Shown here: positions 1-8,493 of the stretch, piece after piece
How positions within the stretch are numbered: the first letter of the stretch is position 1
Layout: each line of letters opens with the position of its first letter
Assembly (NCBI GenBank): GCA_016187935.1
Contig: JACPIU010000002.1
Location: 1 to 64,000 of the forward strand
Direction: 5' to 3'
DNA length: 64,000 bases
From: Bdellovibrio sp.
Lineage (GTDB): Bacteria > Bdellovibrionota > Bacteriovoracia > Bacteriovoracales > Bacteriovoracaceae
Translations under genes and position numbers: made by a program
The notes under the pieces: generated by a model
What the model saw: only the letters and a program-made list of their open reading frames with translations
Databases searched by the model: none
What the model was told of the DNA's origin: nothing

Positions 1-325
1 AAATTATGATGTTTCATTGCGACCCTACGTCAGAACCCATGATGGCATCTTGTCGCTTGGACGTCCTGGCGCGTGAAGCACCGATTACAACTGTCACCAT
101 GGGGTACGGCACCGATTCGTTTCAAATGCAAAGATATGGATTTTAGGAACCCACCACGGAATTAACCCAAAATACCTGATGAATTATTTAGCTGAGTATG
201 TTTATCGCTTTAATAGAAGGCATGACGCCAAAAGGATGTTTTCCAGGGCCCTCAAGGCCTGCTTAAGCTCCAAACCGAGAACAATGGTTCAGATAACCGC
301 TGCGCTTCCTGCGTTTAGTGGATAA
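1..325 (+). pseudogene. IS1595-family transposase remnant (C-terminal part)
   Basis: Reading the frame that ends at the TAA at 323-325 gives a C-terminal stretch with the IS1595/ISXO2 signature: an HRFVSNAK-type segment followed by W-I-LGTHHGINPKYL and YVYRFNRR (about 110-225). In this family that region closes the DDE-type transposase domain. The same frame has a stop at 74-76 and the sequence upstream is only weakly similar, so the copy is decayed as well as cut by the window edge. No terminal inverted repeat could be identified downstream. It is a relic of an insertion sequence, not an active element. Confidence 0.75.
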
Positions 326-512
326 TGCCCAAAAAAATTGGCAGAAAGCAGCGCCTAGACCTTTTCGTTGCTCTTAACTAACATCTTGAAATGTAACAAT
401 TTTTATCGAGAAGCTTGCATTGGCCATGAGAATACTTAAGGAAAACACTCGGTTTGGACGATAATGAACAGTAGATCAGTATTGTTAGAATGGGGAACTG
501 AGGGTTTTACAT

Positions 513-3239
513 ATGAGTGAGCACAAAAAAATCCACTGGGCGAAGAGTGTGTCGAGTATTCTGACCAGTTTTTGTTTCCTGGCAAACCAGGCCCAAGCTG
601 AACCCAGATTTTCCAGTCGATCATGCGAAAATTATGAAGATGATTTAGCAAAGGTCGATCAATTTTTGCGCCAACAGGAAGTTGATGTGACAGTTGCCCC
701 AAATCCCAGCGCTCCAAGTGTGACAGAGACTAGGAAGATGAAAATTAAGGACATTGAAGAGAGACGCACTAAACTTTATGCTCAACGGGCCTTGATTGAA
801 GGCATTGAATTGTTGAGACAACGGCACCTAAATAATATTGCCTATCTTAATAATGAAAAGCACTGTGATTTCTACGCCAAGGCAGCAGATCGCGCTAAAT
901 GTAATGCCAGCAATCCCGCTTTCCCACCGAAGAGTTTTTTTGAATTAGAAGGTGAGGAAGCGATAAAAAAACTGGATCAAAAGCTGGATACGGCCCGATC
1001 TGATGCCACCAATGTTTATGGAATGGAGCAGACCATCAATAAACTTCTTGGTTCGCAAGAGGAGCTCACTAAACTCTTGATTGGAGCAGAGCCAGCCGAC
1101 GGAGCGCTGGTTCTGAGTTTAACTACCAAATGTAATGAAGCGACAGTTGCCACTGAGGCCAATGGCCTTTGCACTATTTTAAAGGGTGGAACGACGGCCC
1201 CAGGTAGTGCTGGAAAATACGCAAAATTAGTCGAGGTTTTAAACAATTTCGGCAAGGCCTTCTATCATGGATATAAGTACAAGAACGGTGCCAATGAAGC
1301 TAAAAAAAGTGCCGCGAAAGAAGACGCCAAGAAGGCGCTTAAGAGTTTTAAAGATAAATTGGAGGAAGCTCCATTAAAGGATGATCGTAGTTTTTTAACC
1401 ACCATGAATGCCTTGGATACTTTCGGAGATGCAGTTAAAAAGAAGTATTTGAAGTCTGTTGACTGTGCTACTCGCAAAGCGCGCTTTGGGGATGGGCCAG
1501 GCACTGGAACTGGGATAGGTGACATTCAAGGTGATATTCGTACTGCCGGATCTGGCTCTGCGTTTGGCTCCGGTTCAGCATTTAGCGGTAATGCCGGTGA
1601 AAGGGTCGACCAGTTAGCAAGGTGTGATGTATCCCGCGAGGAAAGAAGGGAGGCCGTTGAATTAGAAATGGCTTTCCGCGAGAAACTTCGGACCAATCTG
1701 AATATTGCAAATGAAGGAACGGCAACCAAGTTTTCTTTATCGCGAGATTATGTTTTAGGCGCCACTGCCATAACCTCGCTTGCCGATTTAGCTGATAGCG
1801 CGGCAACCAATCATAGGGAAGCACTTCAAGATTGGCTTAAAGAACAGCAGTTCAATACAAGTAATCGTAATAATTCCCGGCCCTATCTTTTTGATAGAAG
1901 TGAAGGTTATGAGACGGAAAATATGGCGCTCAGAAAAAAAGTGAATGACCCAACAAGGTCAGGCAAAAAAATTTCTCAGGGTGGTAATTTAAGACAATTT
2001 CTCGTCCAGACGGCCAATCGTGCCATGTTTGAAAGAAAGCTAAACAGTTCTGGGTCTGATCGCAAGGTTAGTTCGAGCGATCTTCTAACAACCGAAGAAA
2101 TCAGTAGTGACGTCACACTGGCCAAGCATTTTTTAAAACAGATTCTTCTTTACCAAGGTGAGCTTTTTGGTGGTACTTTGACGCCAAAGTGCCCTGGCCC
2201 GGCCCTCCAGGGTGATGGTGCTATCGCCAGCGCCAATTCGATTACAGTTCTTGAGGCCTTGCATAGCTGTTTGGCGGTAGTAGAAGAGCATTATGGCAAA
2301 AGCAATGATGCTGATAATCTTCTCAATAAAAAGGACACCATTACTGCAGAATTAGGTCGTTTGAATGACGCTTATCCCGAAACGAGCACCCTTCCCTCTG
2401 TCGGTTCTCCACTCGTTGCTAAGACTAAAGAGCTGAGAAAAAAATTGGCCATGATGGTACGACTCAAGTGTAATGGTTCCAATTTGAGATGCGTTGAAAA
2501 CGGTCGTGTCCATTTAGATAGTGCAAGTGAGGACCGTCCTCTGCGCTATCTGTTGACCGCGAGTGGCAACATCTTGGCCCGACTTGCGCCGGAAGAAATT
2601 ACCGCCGCCTCAAGCGAGGCGAGTGTGCGCGATGAGATCTCACGTTTATGTTCCGAGAGAATTCCGGCCCCGGCCGCTGTGCCTCCCGCAACTGCCGCTG
2701 TTCCCGTTGCTCCAGCAGGCTCCGCACCTCGTCCAGCGACTCCGGCACCTACCAATTTACGAGGCCATCTTGCCACAATTTGTAATTCCCATGACCCTAT
2801 TTTTGGTGCTCCCAGTGTTGCGACCACCGAGTATTCTCGTGAGGATAACACCAGGACAACAGAGAGATTAACTTATCTATCAAATAATCATGTGACCTTT
2901 CTTCCCGATGGATCGATTGCTTCTTCCACTCCCGCCTCAGGATGGGGAGCGCCCCTTTTGATTGGTGGGGCAGGTGCTTTTGCCGGAGTGATTGCTCCAA
3001 CTCTTATGGCCATTCCTGGCATTCAAGCGGAAACGGATGCATTAGTGGCACAGGGAAAATGGCAAATGACGTGGAATGCAATGCAAGAGCAAAATGCTGC
3101 CTACTATATGGGCAATGGTGGGGCCTTCGGTTTTGGTGCTCCTTTTGCTCCCTTTGCCATGCCCAGCGGAGGGGGATTTGGAGGAGGCTTCAGTCCCGGC
3201 GGCGATGCCGCCTATGGCAGTTACTTGGGCGCCTTGTAG
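513..3239 (+). CDS. large secreted protein of unknown function
   Basis: A 908-residue protein that I do not recognise. The first ~30 residues look like a Sec signal peptide (basic KKIHWAK, a hydrophobic stretch, then a cleavage-like QAQA-EP). The mature part is mostly polar and helical with scattered paired cysteines. A Gly/Ser-rich linker lies near residues 335-360, an Ala/Pro-rich linker near residues 710-745, and the C-terminal ~50 residues are Gly/Phe-rich. A short hydrophobic Gly/Ala segment (about 810-835) precedes that tail. This layout suggests an exported, surface- or periplasm-associated protein with flexible linkers. It stands alone after the transposase relic. The ATG at 513 directly precedes the signal peptide. 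Confidence 0.8.
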   Translation: MSEHKKIHWAKSVSSILTSFCFLANQAQAEPRFSSRSCENYEDDLAKVDQFLRQQEVDVTVAPNPSAPSVTETRKMKIKDIEERRTKLYAQRALIEGIELLRQRHLNNIAYLNNEKHCDFYAKAADRAKCNASNPAFPPKSFFELEGEEAIKKLDQKLDTARSDATNVYGMEQTINKLLGSQEELTKLLIGAEPADGALVLSLTTKCNEATVATEANGLCTILKGGTTAPGSAGKYAKLVEVLNNFGKAFYHGYKYKNGANEAKKSAAKEDAKKALKSFKDKLEEAPLKDDRSFLTTMNALDTFGDAVKKKYLKSVDCATRKARFGDGPGTGTGIGDIQGDIRTAGSGSAFGSGSAFSGNAGERVDQLARCDVSREERREAVELEMAFREKLRTNLNIANEGTATKFSLSRDYVLGATAITSLADLADSAATNHREALQDWLKEQQFNTSNRNNSRPYLFDRSEGYETENMALRKKVNDPTRSGKKISQGGNLRQFLVQTANRAMFERKLNSSGSDRKVSSSDLLTTEEISSDVTLAKHFLKQILLYQGELFGGTLTPKCPGPALQGDGAIASANSITVLEALHSCLAVVEEHYGKSNDADNLLNKKDTITAELGRLNDAYPETSTLPSVGSPLVAKTKELRKKLAMMVRLKCNGSNLRCVENGRVHLDSASEDRPLRYLLTASGNILARLAPEEITAASSEASVRDEISRLCSERIPAPAAVPPATAAVPVAPAGSAPRPATPAPTNLRGHLATICNSHDPIFGAPSVATTEYSREDNTRTTERLTYLSNNHVTFLPDGSIASSTPASGWGAPLLIGGAGAFAGVIAPTLMAIPGIQAETDALVAQGKWQMTWNAMQEQNAAYYMGNGGAFGFGAPFAPFAMPSGGGFGGGFSPGGDAAYGSYLGAL

Positions 3240-3268
3240 ACCTTGCATCTGGCCTTCTCCATTCGGCC

Positions 3269-3598
3269 ATGTTTTACTTCTACCCTATGAAAACTTTAGA
3301 GCGATTCAACAAATTGCGAAAGAATGAAGCCGCTCAGGAGCTGATCGAGATTTGCAGCTCTCTGCCTTGGGTTGAAGGTGTTGTGAAGAGTCGTCCTATC
3401 ACTTCTCTTCAAGATCTGATGGAGAAAGCGAATTTAAATTGGGATAAACTTTCTATCAAGGCCAAGCAAGAGGCCTTGGAAGAAAATGTCGGGCACTGGA
3501 CAAAGGCCGAGAGGGATCTGGCCTTTGCACATAAGCTGCAAAGTTTGCGTCAGTCGCTGGAAAAATGGGTTTTAACAGGGGAATCCCGTCAAAGTTGA
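3269..3598 (+). CDS. truncated OHCU-decarboxylase-like small protein
   Basis: A protein of about 109 residues (or 103 from the ATG at 3287) starting 30 bp after the preceding gene. Its first ~70 residues resemble the N-terminal helices of 2-oxo-4-hydroxy-4-carboxy-5-ureidoimidazoline decarboxylase (UraD): an FN-L start, CSSLPWVE, a KSRPITSLQDL segment and a following W-x-L-S. At the position where the family has the catalytic HPRIG, this protein reads EENVGH, and the rest of the enzyme is missing. UraD acts in urate breakdown, and a molybdenum hydroxylase operon lies 4.4 kb downstream, but this product would not be an active decarboxylase. The similarity is judged by eye. Confidence 0.5.
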   Translation: MFYFYPMKTLERFNKLRKNEAAQELIEICSSLPWVEGVVKSRPITSLQDLMEKANLNWDKLSIKAKQEALEENVGHWTKAERDLAFAHKLQSLRQSLEKWVLTGESRQS

Positions 3599-3607
3599 GA
3601 GGTTTTT

Positions 3608-4498
3608 TTATTTGGGGCGCTGTGGCCCCCATTCTCGCACTAATTCTATTTTAAAGGCATGTTCGGAATCAGACACTAAAGTGCCGCGAATAAAATAGTG
3701 ATGTGTATAAGAAACACCGCTTCGTTCCCATCGATCAATGAACTCAACCTCGATGTTCTCACTGAACTCAGCACTGGGGTGGTGTAAAATCAGTGATTCG
3801 TAATAGTCATTTTGTCGTCCCAATGGTGCCGGACGCATCATTTCAAGAATGGCCTTTTCCTCAGGATTGATGCTCTTATCGTCCATAAGCAAGGCCTTGG
3901 CAACGTATTCTAAATCTTGAGCAAAAGGTGAATTAAAACTCATGGTAATGACTTGTGTATTCCCATCTTCAAAATGGCTCCACTCCAGCTCATGCAGACC
4001 AAGTTGCCGGGCCTTGGCGATGAGAGGATGCCGGCATTGGAGCCCACTTGGCGAAAGAGTTGTGCCAAAAATGGCCTTCTTAGTGATGGTGGTTGTTTTT
4101 TGGATTCGAGCACTCAAGCGAGATTCATTCGATGTATTTTCCAATTCATAAGGGCAATTTTTTTGAAGACGGTCGGCGACACGGATAAGCGTTTGAATTT
4201 CTTTTGAACGTTTGGCGGTACCGTCTGTGGCCAAGGTTATAGAGAGTTTAAGATAGCGATTTTCCGCCGAGTAGAAAGGCAGATCGGTTAATTGAGGAAA
4301 GCGTTTCAAGGCCTCTTGCAAAAAATTCATCATGGCCCGATGGTGGGGGCCTTCTATGACGAGAGGTTTCTGATGGTTAGGATTATATTTTAAAATGGCC
4401 AAGCGGAGAGCGTGATCGGAAAGGGCAACTTCAGAAACAGAAGCATAAGTATAGGAAGAAAGGAGGAAAACTATCGGGTACAAAAAAAGTGGCAACAT
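3608..4498 (-). CDS. secreted protein of unknown function
   Basis: A 296-residue protein with a clear signal peptide (MLPLFLYPIVFLLSSYTYA, residues 1-19). No domain is recognised. The mature part is of mixed alpha/beta character with two cysteines near the middle that could pair. It ends convergently with the UraD-like gene, only 9 bp apart, and its start is divergent from the M28 peptidase gene, so 4499-4568 must hold both promoters. An AGGA element lies just upstream of the ATG. Function unknown; probably periplasmic. Confidence 0.75.
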   Translation of the reverse strand: MLPLFLYPIVFLLSSYTYASVSEVALSDHALRLAILKYNPNHQKPLVIEGPHHRAMMNFLQEALKRFPQLTDLPFYSAENRYLKLSITLATDGTAKRSKEIQTLIRVADRLQKNCPYELENTSNESRLSARIQKTTTITKKAIFGTTLSPSGLQCRHPLIAKARQLGLHELEWSHFEDGNTQVITMSFNSPFAQDLEYVAKALLMDDKSINPEEKAILEMMRPAPLGRQNDYYESLILHHPSAEFSENIEVEFIDRWERSGVSYTHHYFIRGTLVSDSEHAFKIELVREWGPQRPK

Positions 4499-4568
4499 TC
4501 TCGTTATCCTAATGAGTAGTATTTACCAAGGGTATTGAAGTTTAAACATAGTTACTCTAGGAAAGGCA

Positions 4569-6218
4569 ATGATGTTTTTTTCACTTTTAATAAGCTTACT
4601 TTTTAGCACGGCTGTCGGCTCGCAGGAAATTCCTCTCGATATTCGAGAGCGGTCATTGCAAGAAGTTGTTCCTGCCTTTAACCCGCAGAATTCTCTTGCG
4701 GCAAACTCCGAGCAGCGCATGCCTCTGATTTTAGAATATTCATGGAATAGCGAATTGCTTAAACAAGGTGAGAAGGCCGTCAAGGCCGTCCATCAGGCCT
4801 TCGCTCGGTCAGGAGAACTGATGGAATTTGAGGCCTGGCCAGCAGGGGCCGATTCCATTCAGCGCGTTTGGGTAGTTGCCCGTTGGCGTCCAAAGGGAAA
4901 AGCTGCTTGGCGATGGATTGATTTGAGTTTATCTGATGAGATGGAAAAGCAGTCTATCGTTTTGCCCACCGTTCAAACGAAAGAGCACCTGATATTCGAT
5001 GATGTCATGGCCCCTCATCGCGGCCTTTATGACAAGCCCCTCTTCGGCGATTGTGTTTTTACTCAGGGGAAGGGGAGCGTGGTGCTCAAGGCCTGGCCTG
5101 AACCGGAATTAAGGATGGCATTACGCTCATGGCTTAACCAACATAAAGCGGTCTGTCGTTCCTTTCCACGGCCGCCTGTTCTGAACGGAAGGCCTAAGGT
5201 CTTTCATGCTGAAAGTGATGGCATGACTGTGCGATGGCGATCATTACCTGGCCGAACACACACTGATGCCGTTTGGGAGACGGAAGCGATTAAAGCATTC
5301 CAGGAATTTCCCCGGCACTTGGACAAGGATTATAAGCTTGATGTTCAGGTGGTTGCTGGGGAAGTGCAAAGCCACGAGTTCGGCCGAACCTGGCCATTAT
5401 TCAAACGCAAAAATAGCGCTCAGCCAAATAATCAAATCGGTGATCTGGTGGAATATTTGGAAGCACGCTACCACGCATTGGGAATTACCACAGAACGCCA
5501 AGTGTTTTTCTGGCGAGGTATTCAACAGTATAATTTGATCGCCAAAATTGCAGGCACTGATGCGCAAGCAGCTCCCGTGGTCATCGCCGATCATATGGAC
5601 ACGGCTTTTGAAGAGGATACCTTTCGCCAAACGGGTGAACGAGTCGCTACCCACGGTGCCGATGACAATGCCACTGCCGTGGCCGGTTTGCTAAGTATCG
5701 CCAAAACTTTACATAAGACGAAAATTCGCCGTCCGGTTTGGCTTCTGCATTTAACAGGGGAGGAGTTTCCTGCCGATGATTTAGGCGCCCGCCATTTCAT
5801 CAGTGAATTACTGCGTAGGAAACAAAAGGTTCAGGCGGTAATGGTGATGGACATGATCGGTTATCCTGGAAAAGATAATAACAAGGGATTTTTTCAAATT
5901 AGCGTAGGGGAGTCCCCGCAATCTCAGGCCTTGGGGCAGCTTGCTTTCAAGACGGCATTATTGGATAACCATAAGATTCTCACACCCCTCTTGCGAGCAC
6001 GCTTCTCACCCAAAACATATCTCCACCAAACTGATGCCTTGATCTTTTCTGACTTGGGATTTCCGGTTATTTTATTCAATGAGTGGCTTAATGAAAAAGA
6101 AAATTGGGACCGCCCATATTATCATCAACATGATGATACCAGCGATACTTTGGATTTTGACTATGCCGTCAGTATTTTGAAAGTGGTAATTCAAACTGTA
6201 ATTCAAATTTCTCTTTAG
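4569..6218 (+). CDS. secreted M28-family zinc aminopeptidase-like protein
   Basis: A 549-residue exported peptidase: signal peptide at residues 1-18, then a ~250-residue N-terminal region without recognised similarity, then an M28 domain. The dinuclear zinc site is visible: H342/D344 in ADHMDT, D365-D366 in HGADDNATA, the general-base pair E398-E399 in TGEEF, an Asp in VMDMIGYPG, and a distal His in the YYHQHDDTSD motif near the C terminus. M28 enzymes release N-terminal residues from peptides. It begins a run of three secreted hydrolases on the same strand (M28, M14, C39), suggesting a peptide- or cell-wall-degrading secretome. The N-terminal extension is larger than usual. Confidence 0.85.
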   Translation: MMFFSLLISLLFSTAVGSQEIPLDIRERSLQEVVPAFNPQNSLAANSEQRMPLILEYSWNSELLKQGEKAVKAVHQAFARSGELMEFEAWPAGADSIQRVWVVARWRPKGKAAWRWIDLSLSDEMEKQSIVLPTVQTKEHLIFDDVMAPHRGLYDKPLFGDCVFTQGKGSVVLKAWPEPELRMALRSWLNQHKAVCRSFPRPPVLNGRPKVFHAESDGMTVRWRSLPGRTHTDAVWETEAIKAFQEFPRHLDKDYKLDVQVVAGEVQSHEFGRTWPLFKRKNSAQPNNQIGDLVEYLEARYHALGITTERQVFFWRGIQQYNLIAKIAGTDAQAAPVVIADHMDTAFEEDTFRQTGERVATHGADDNATAVAGLLSIAKTLHKTKIRRPVWLLHLTGEEFPADDLGARHFISELLRRKQKVQAVMVMDMIGYPGKDNNKGFFQISVGESPQSQALGQLAFKTALLDNHKILTPLLRARFSPKTYLHQTDALIFSDLGFPVILFNEWLNEKENWDRPYYHQHDDTSDTLDFDYAVSILKVVIQTVIQISL

Positions 6219-6260
6219 AATGCCTTGACGATTGCATTCCGCATTGCTTGAATCTGTCAT

Positions 6261-7139
6261 ATGAAAGCAATAATTGCAGTGAGTCTCTTCTTTTTTTCTT
6301 TTATGTCCATTGGAGCAACCAACGATGGTTATCCTACTCAAGAGCAAGTTGATAGTGAGCTTCGGAAATTGAGTTTGCGTTTTCCCAAACAAATGAAATT
6401 AGAATCCATTGGTAAATCAGTCCAGGGAAGAGAGATTTGGGTGGTGAGATTGCATGATCATTCCAGCAAGAATCCAGATCTACGATTAGCGTTGATCGCT
6501 GGGGTTCATGGGGACGAGATTGTTGGTCGGGAACTTCTCATGCGCTTGTTGTCGGATATCCTCGAAGGGCAAAAAAAAGACGGGCTGCTTAAACAACTCT
6601 TACAGCAACGTGAAATTATTTTGGTTCCCTGTTTCAATCCTGATGGTTGTGAGAATAAAACGCGAACCAATGCTCAGGGATTTGATCTCAACCGGGCCTT
6701 TCCTGATTTCACGATTGATGGTCCTGATAATTCTCAGGATGGCAGACCGCCTGAAGTGGTGGCCTGGATGAAATTTCAAAAGGAAAATCCCATTGCTTTT
6801 TCCCTGAGTTATCATGGAGGGGAAATCCCTACGGTCAATTATCCTTGGGATAATTCGCCAGAGAAATTTCCTGAGCAAAGTTTGGCCAGAGCGATGGCCT
6901 TGGAATATGCAGGACTGAATCCCACTATGCGGGCCAATAAACAATTTCCGGGGGGAGCCGCCCATGGCAATAGTTGGTACGCCATTCAAGGTGGGATGCA
7001 AGATTGGAGTCTCTTTTTTCACAAGAACTTACAATTGACCGTGGAGGTTTCGCTTTTAGAGTGGCCGCCCTATGAAACCATTGCGGAATTTTATCGACAA
7101 AACCAAGCCAGTATGTTGAACTTTCTGCTTACTCACTAA
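6261..7139 (+). CDS. secreted M14 zinc carboxypeptidase
   Basis: A 292-residue metallocarboxypeptidase with a signal peptide (about residues 1-19). The catalytic set of the regulatory/CPD-like branch is visible: zinc ligands H83 and E86 in GVHGDE, the NPDG loop, the substrate-binding DLNRAFPDF segment, third zinc ligand H185 in SYHGGE, and catalytic E262 in LTVEVS. It lacks the prodomain of digestive carboxypeptidases, as expected for this branch. It starts 42 bp after the M28 gene and probably shares its transcript. Substrate could be peptides or peptidoglycan stem peptides; the sequence does not decide. Confidence 0.88.
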   Translation: MKAIIAVSLFFFSFMSIGATNDGYPTQEQVDSELRKLSLRFPKQMKLESIGKSVQGREIWVVRLHDHSSKNPDLRLALIAGVHGDEIVGRELLMRLLSDILEGQKKDGLLKQLLQQREIILVPCFNPDGCENKTRTNAQGFDLNRAFPDFTIDGPDNSQDGRPPEVVAWMKFQKENPIAFSLSYHGGEIPTVNYPWDNSPEKFPEQSLARAMALEYAGLNPTMRANKQFPGGAAHGNSWYAIQGGMQDWSLFFHKNLQLTVEVSLLEWPPYETIAEFYRQNQASMLNFLLTH

Positions 7140-7153
7140 GTAAGGATCAAGCA

Positions 7154-7822
7154 TTGCGAAAAAAGATTTTGAGCTTCTGTTTGTTAGTGGGATTATTGGG
7201 GCTTGTGATAACCAATGGCGAAAGTGAAACCCAAGAATGGCAACGCCCGAAGTTACCCGATGATGCCTTGACAGTTCCTCTTATTCCCCAGGCAACCTCC
7301 TATAGTTGTGGTGCCGCTGCGATGCTGGCGGTTTTGACCTATTGGCAGGTTTACGAGGGAAATGAAAGTTCTCTTTATCCATTGTTAAAAACCACTCCCG
7401 AAAATGGCACTGATCCCTTAAACATGTTGAACTTTGCTCAAGAGCTTGGCCTCAAAGCTGAACTCAAACTGAAGCAAACGTTAGATGACGTGGAAGAAAA
7501 ATTTGACGAGGGTTATACTATCATTCTCGATTTTCAGGCCTGGGCCGAAGATCGCAAAGAAACAGCTTTTACCGATTGGCGCAATCGTTGGGAAGATGGT
7601 CACTATGCTGTTCTAGTTGCCTATGATGATCACAATCTTTACTTTATGGACCCTTCGACTATCGCCAGTTATGCCTACGTTCCTAAGCGGGAATTCTTGG
7701 ATCGCTGGCATGATTATGAAATTCGGGATGGGATTCGGGTTGAAAATTACCAACTGGCAATCTATATCAAGGGTAAAAATCCCCTTCAAAATTTCCCTGC
7801 CGCTTTGGAACTCATAGAATAG
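7154..7822 (+). CDS. C39-like papain-fold peptidase, secreted
   Basis: A 222-residue protein with a TTG start (preceded by TAAGGATC), chosen because it immediately precedes the signal peptide (RKKILSFCLLVGLLGLV). The peptidase C39-like fold is shown by Q-x5-C52 in QATSYSCGAAAM, H150 in DGHYAVLVAYDD and D166 in YFMDPS. There is no ABC-transporter part, so this is a free-standing secreted member and not a bacteriocin exporter. It lies 14 bp after the M14 gene, so the three peptidase genes appear to be one operon. Confidence 0.8.
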   Translation: MRKKILSFCLLVGLLGLVITNGESETQEWQRPKLPDDALTVPLIPQATSYSCGAAAMLAVLTYWQVYEGNESSLYPLLKTTPENGTDPLNMLNFAQELGLKAELKLKQTLDDVEEKFDEGYTIILDFQAWAEDRKETAFTDWRNRWEDGHYAVLVAYDDHNLYFMDPSTIASYAYVPKREFLDRWHDYEIRDGIRVENYQLAIYIKGKNPLQNFPAALELIE

Positions 7823-7869
7823 ACGAAAAAGTCGACAGTTATCGTCAGGCGTTAACTTGAAAAATTGAA

Positions 7870-7897
7870 TTGCAACTAATCGCCGGCAAAGTATTAT
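7870..7897 (+). promoter_or_regulatory. candidate sigma-70-type promoter for the molybdenum hydroxylase operon
   Basis: TTGCAA (7870-7875), a 16-bp spacer and TATTAT (7892-7897), ending 53 bp before the ATG of the 2Fe-2S subunit. An AT-rich stretch with a run of nine A follows. Similarity to consensus is moderate and judged by eye. Confidence 0.35.
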
Positions 7898-7950
7898 TGT
7901 TGAATAAAATTAAAAAAAAATCTTTTCACTAAACACGCGAGGGAATACCC

Positions 7951-8493
7951 ATGCCTAAGAAATTGCCTAAGGGCCCACCCAAGAATACTCAAGAAAAAAT
8001 ACGCATCAAGATCAATGAAGAATGGCGTGAATTTATTCTCGGGCGCGATATTACATCAAGTATGACGTTGTCCTATTTGTTACGTGAAAAACTTGGATGC
8101 ACAGGTCTTAAAATTGCCTGCGATGAAGGGGCCTGTGGCGCCTGTACAATCTTAATGGACGGCAAGACCGTCCTCTCCTGTCTCACCCTGGCAGTTCAGG
8201 CCGATGGTCATGAAATACTCACCATAGAGGGGCTGGCCAAGAATGATCCTGTGATTGAAGCATTTGCTGAACAGTGCGAACCTGGCCATGGCACCGCCTT
8301 GCAATGTGGCTTTTGCACTCCTGGTTTCGTCATGAGTACAAAGGCCTTCCTAAGCGAGAATCCTAAACCCACTATCTCAGAGGTGAAGGAAGCGCTTTCT
8401 GGCCACATTTGTCGTTGTGGCTGCTATGCGGGAATCAAACAAGCCGTTTTGCATGCTGGAGAAAAAATTGCAGAGAGAGGACAAAATGAATAA
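7951..8493 (+). CDS. molybdenum hydroxylase 2Fe-2S subunit (XdhC/CoxS/HcrC type)
   Basis: A 180-residue small subunit of the xanthine oxidase family that relays electrons between molybdopterin and the FAD subunit. The plant-type [2Fe-2S] motif is ACDEGACGACTILMDG with a later Cys (LSCLTL). The second cluster has QCGFCTPG and ICRCGCYAG. Unlike periplasmic relatives there is no Tat signal, so the enzyme should be cytoplasmic. The stop overlaps the start of the large subunit by 8 bp, showing translational coupling. The order small-large-medium is typical of CoxSLM-like operons. Confidence 0.93.
   Translation: MPKKLPKGPPKNTQEKIRIKINEEWREFILGRDITSSMTLSYLLREKLGCTGLKIACDEGACGACTILMDGKTVLSCLTLAVQADGHEILTIEGLAKNDPVIEAFAEQCEPGHGTALQCGFCTPGFVMSTKAFLSENPKPTISEVKEALSGHICRCGCYAGIKQAVLHAGEKIAERGQNE

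Noticed and set aside
2563-2871. Pro/Leu-rich alternative frames inside the 908-residue gene
   Set aside because: They are shadows of an Ala/Pro-rich coding region, with no start signal or homology.
3612-3632. GGGGCGCTGTGGCCCC hairpin as terminator
   Set aside because: The T-run stands before, not after, the stem on the plus strand, and the stem is inside the coding end of the minus-strand gene.
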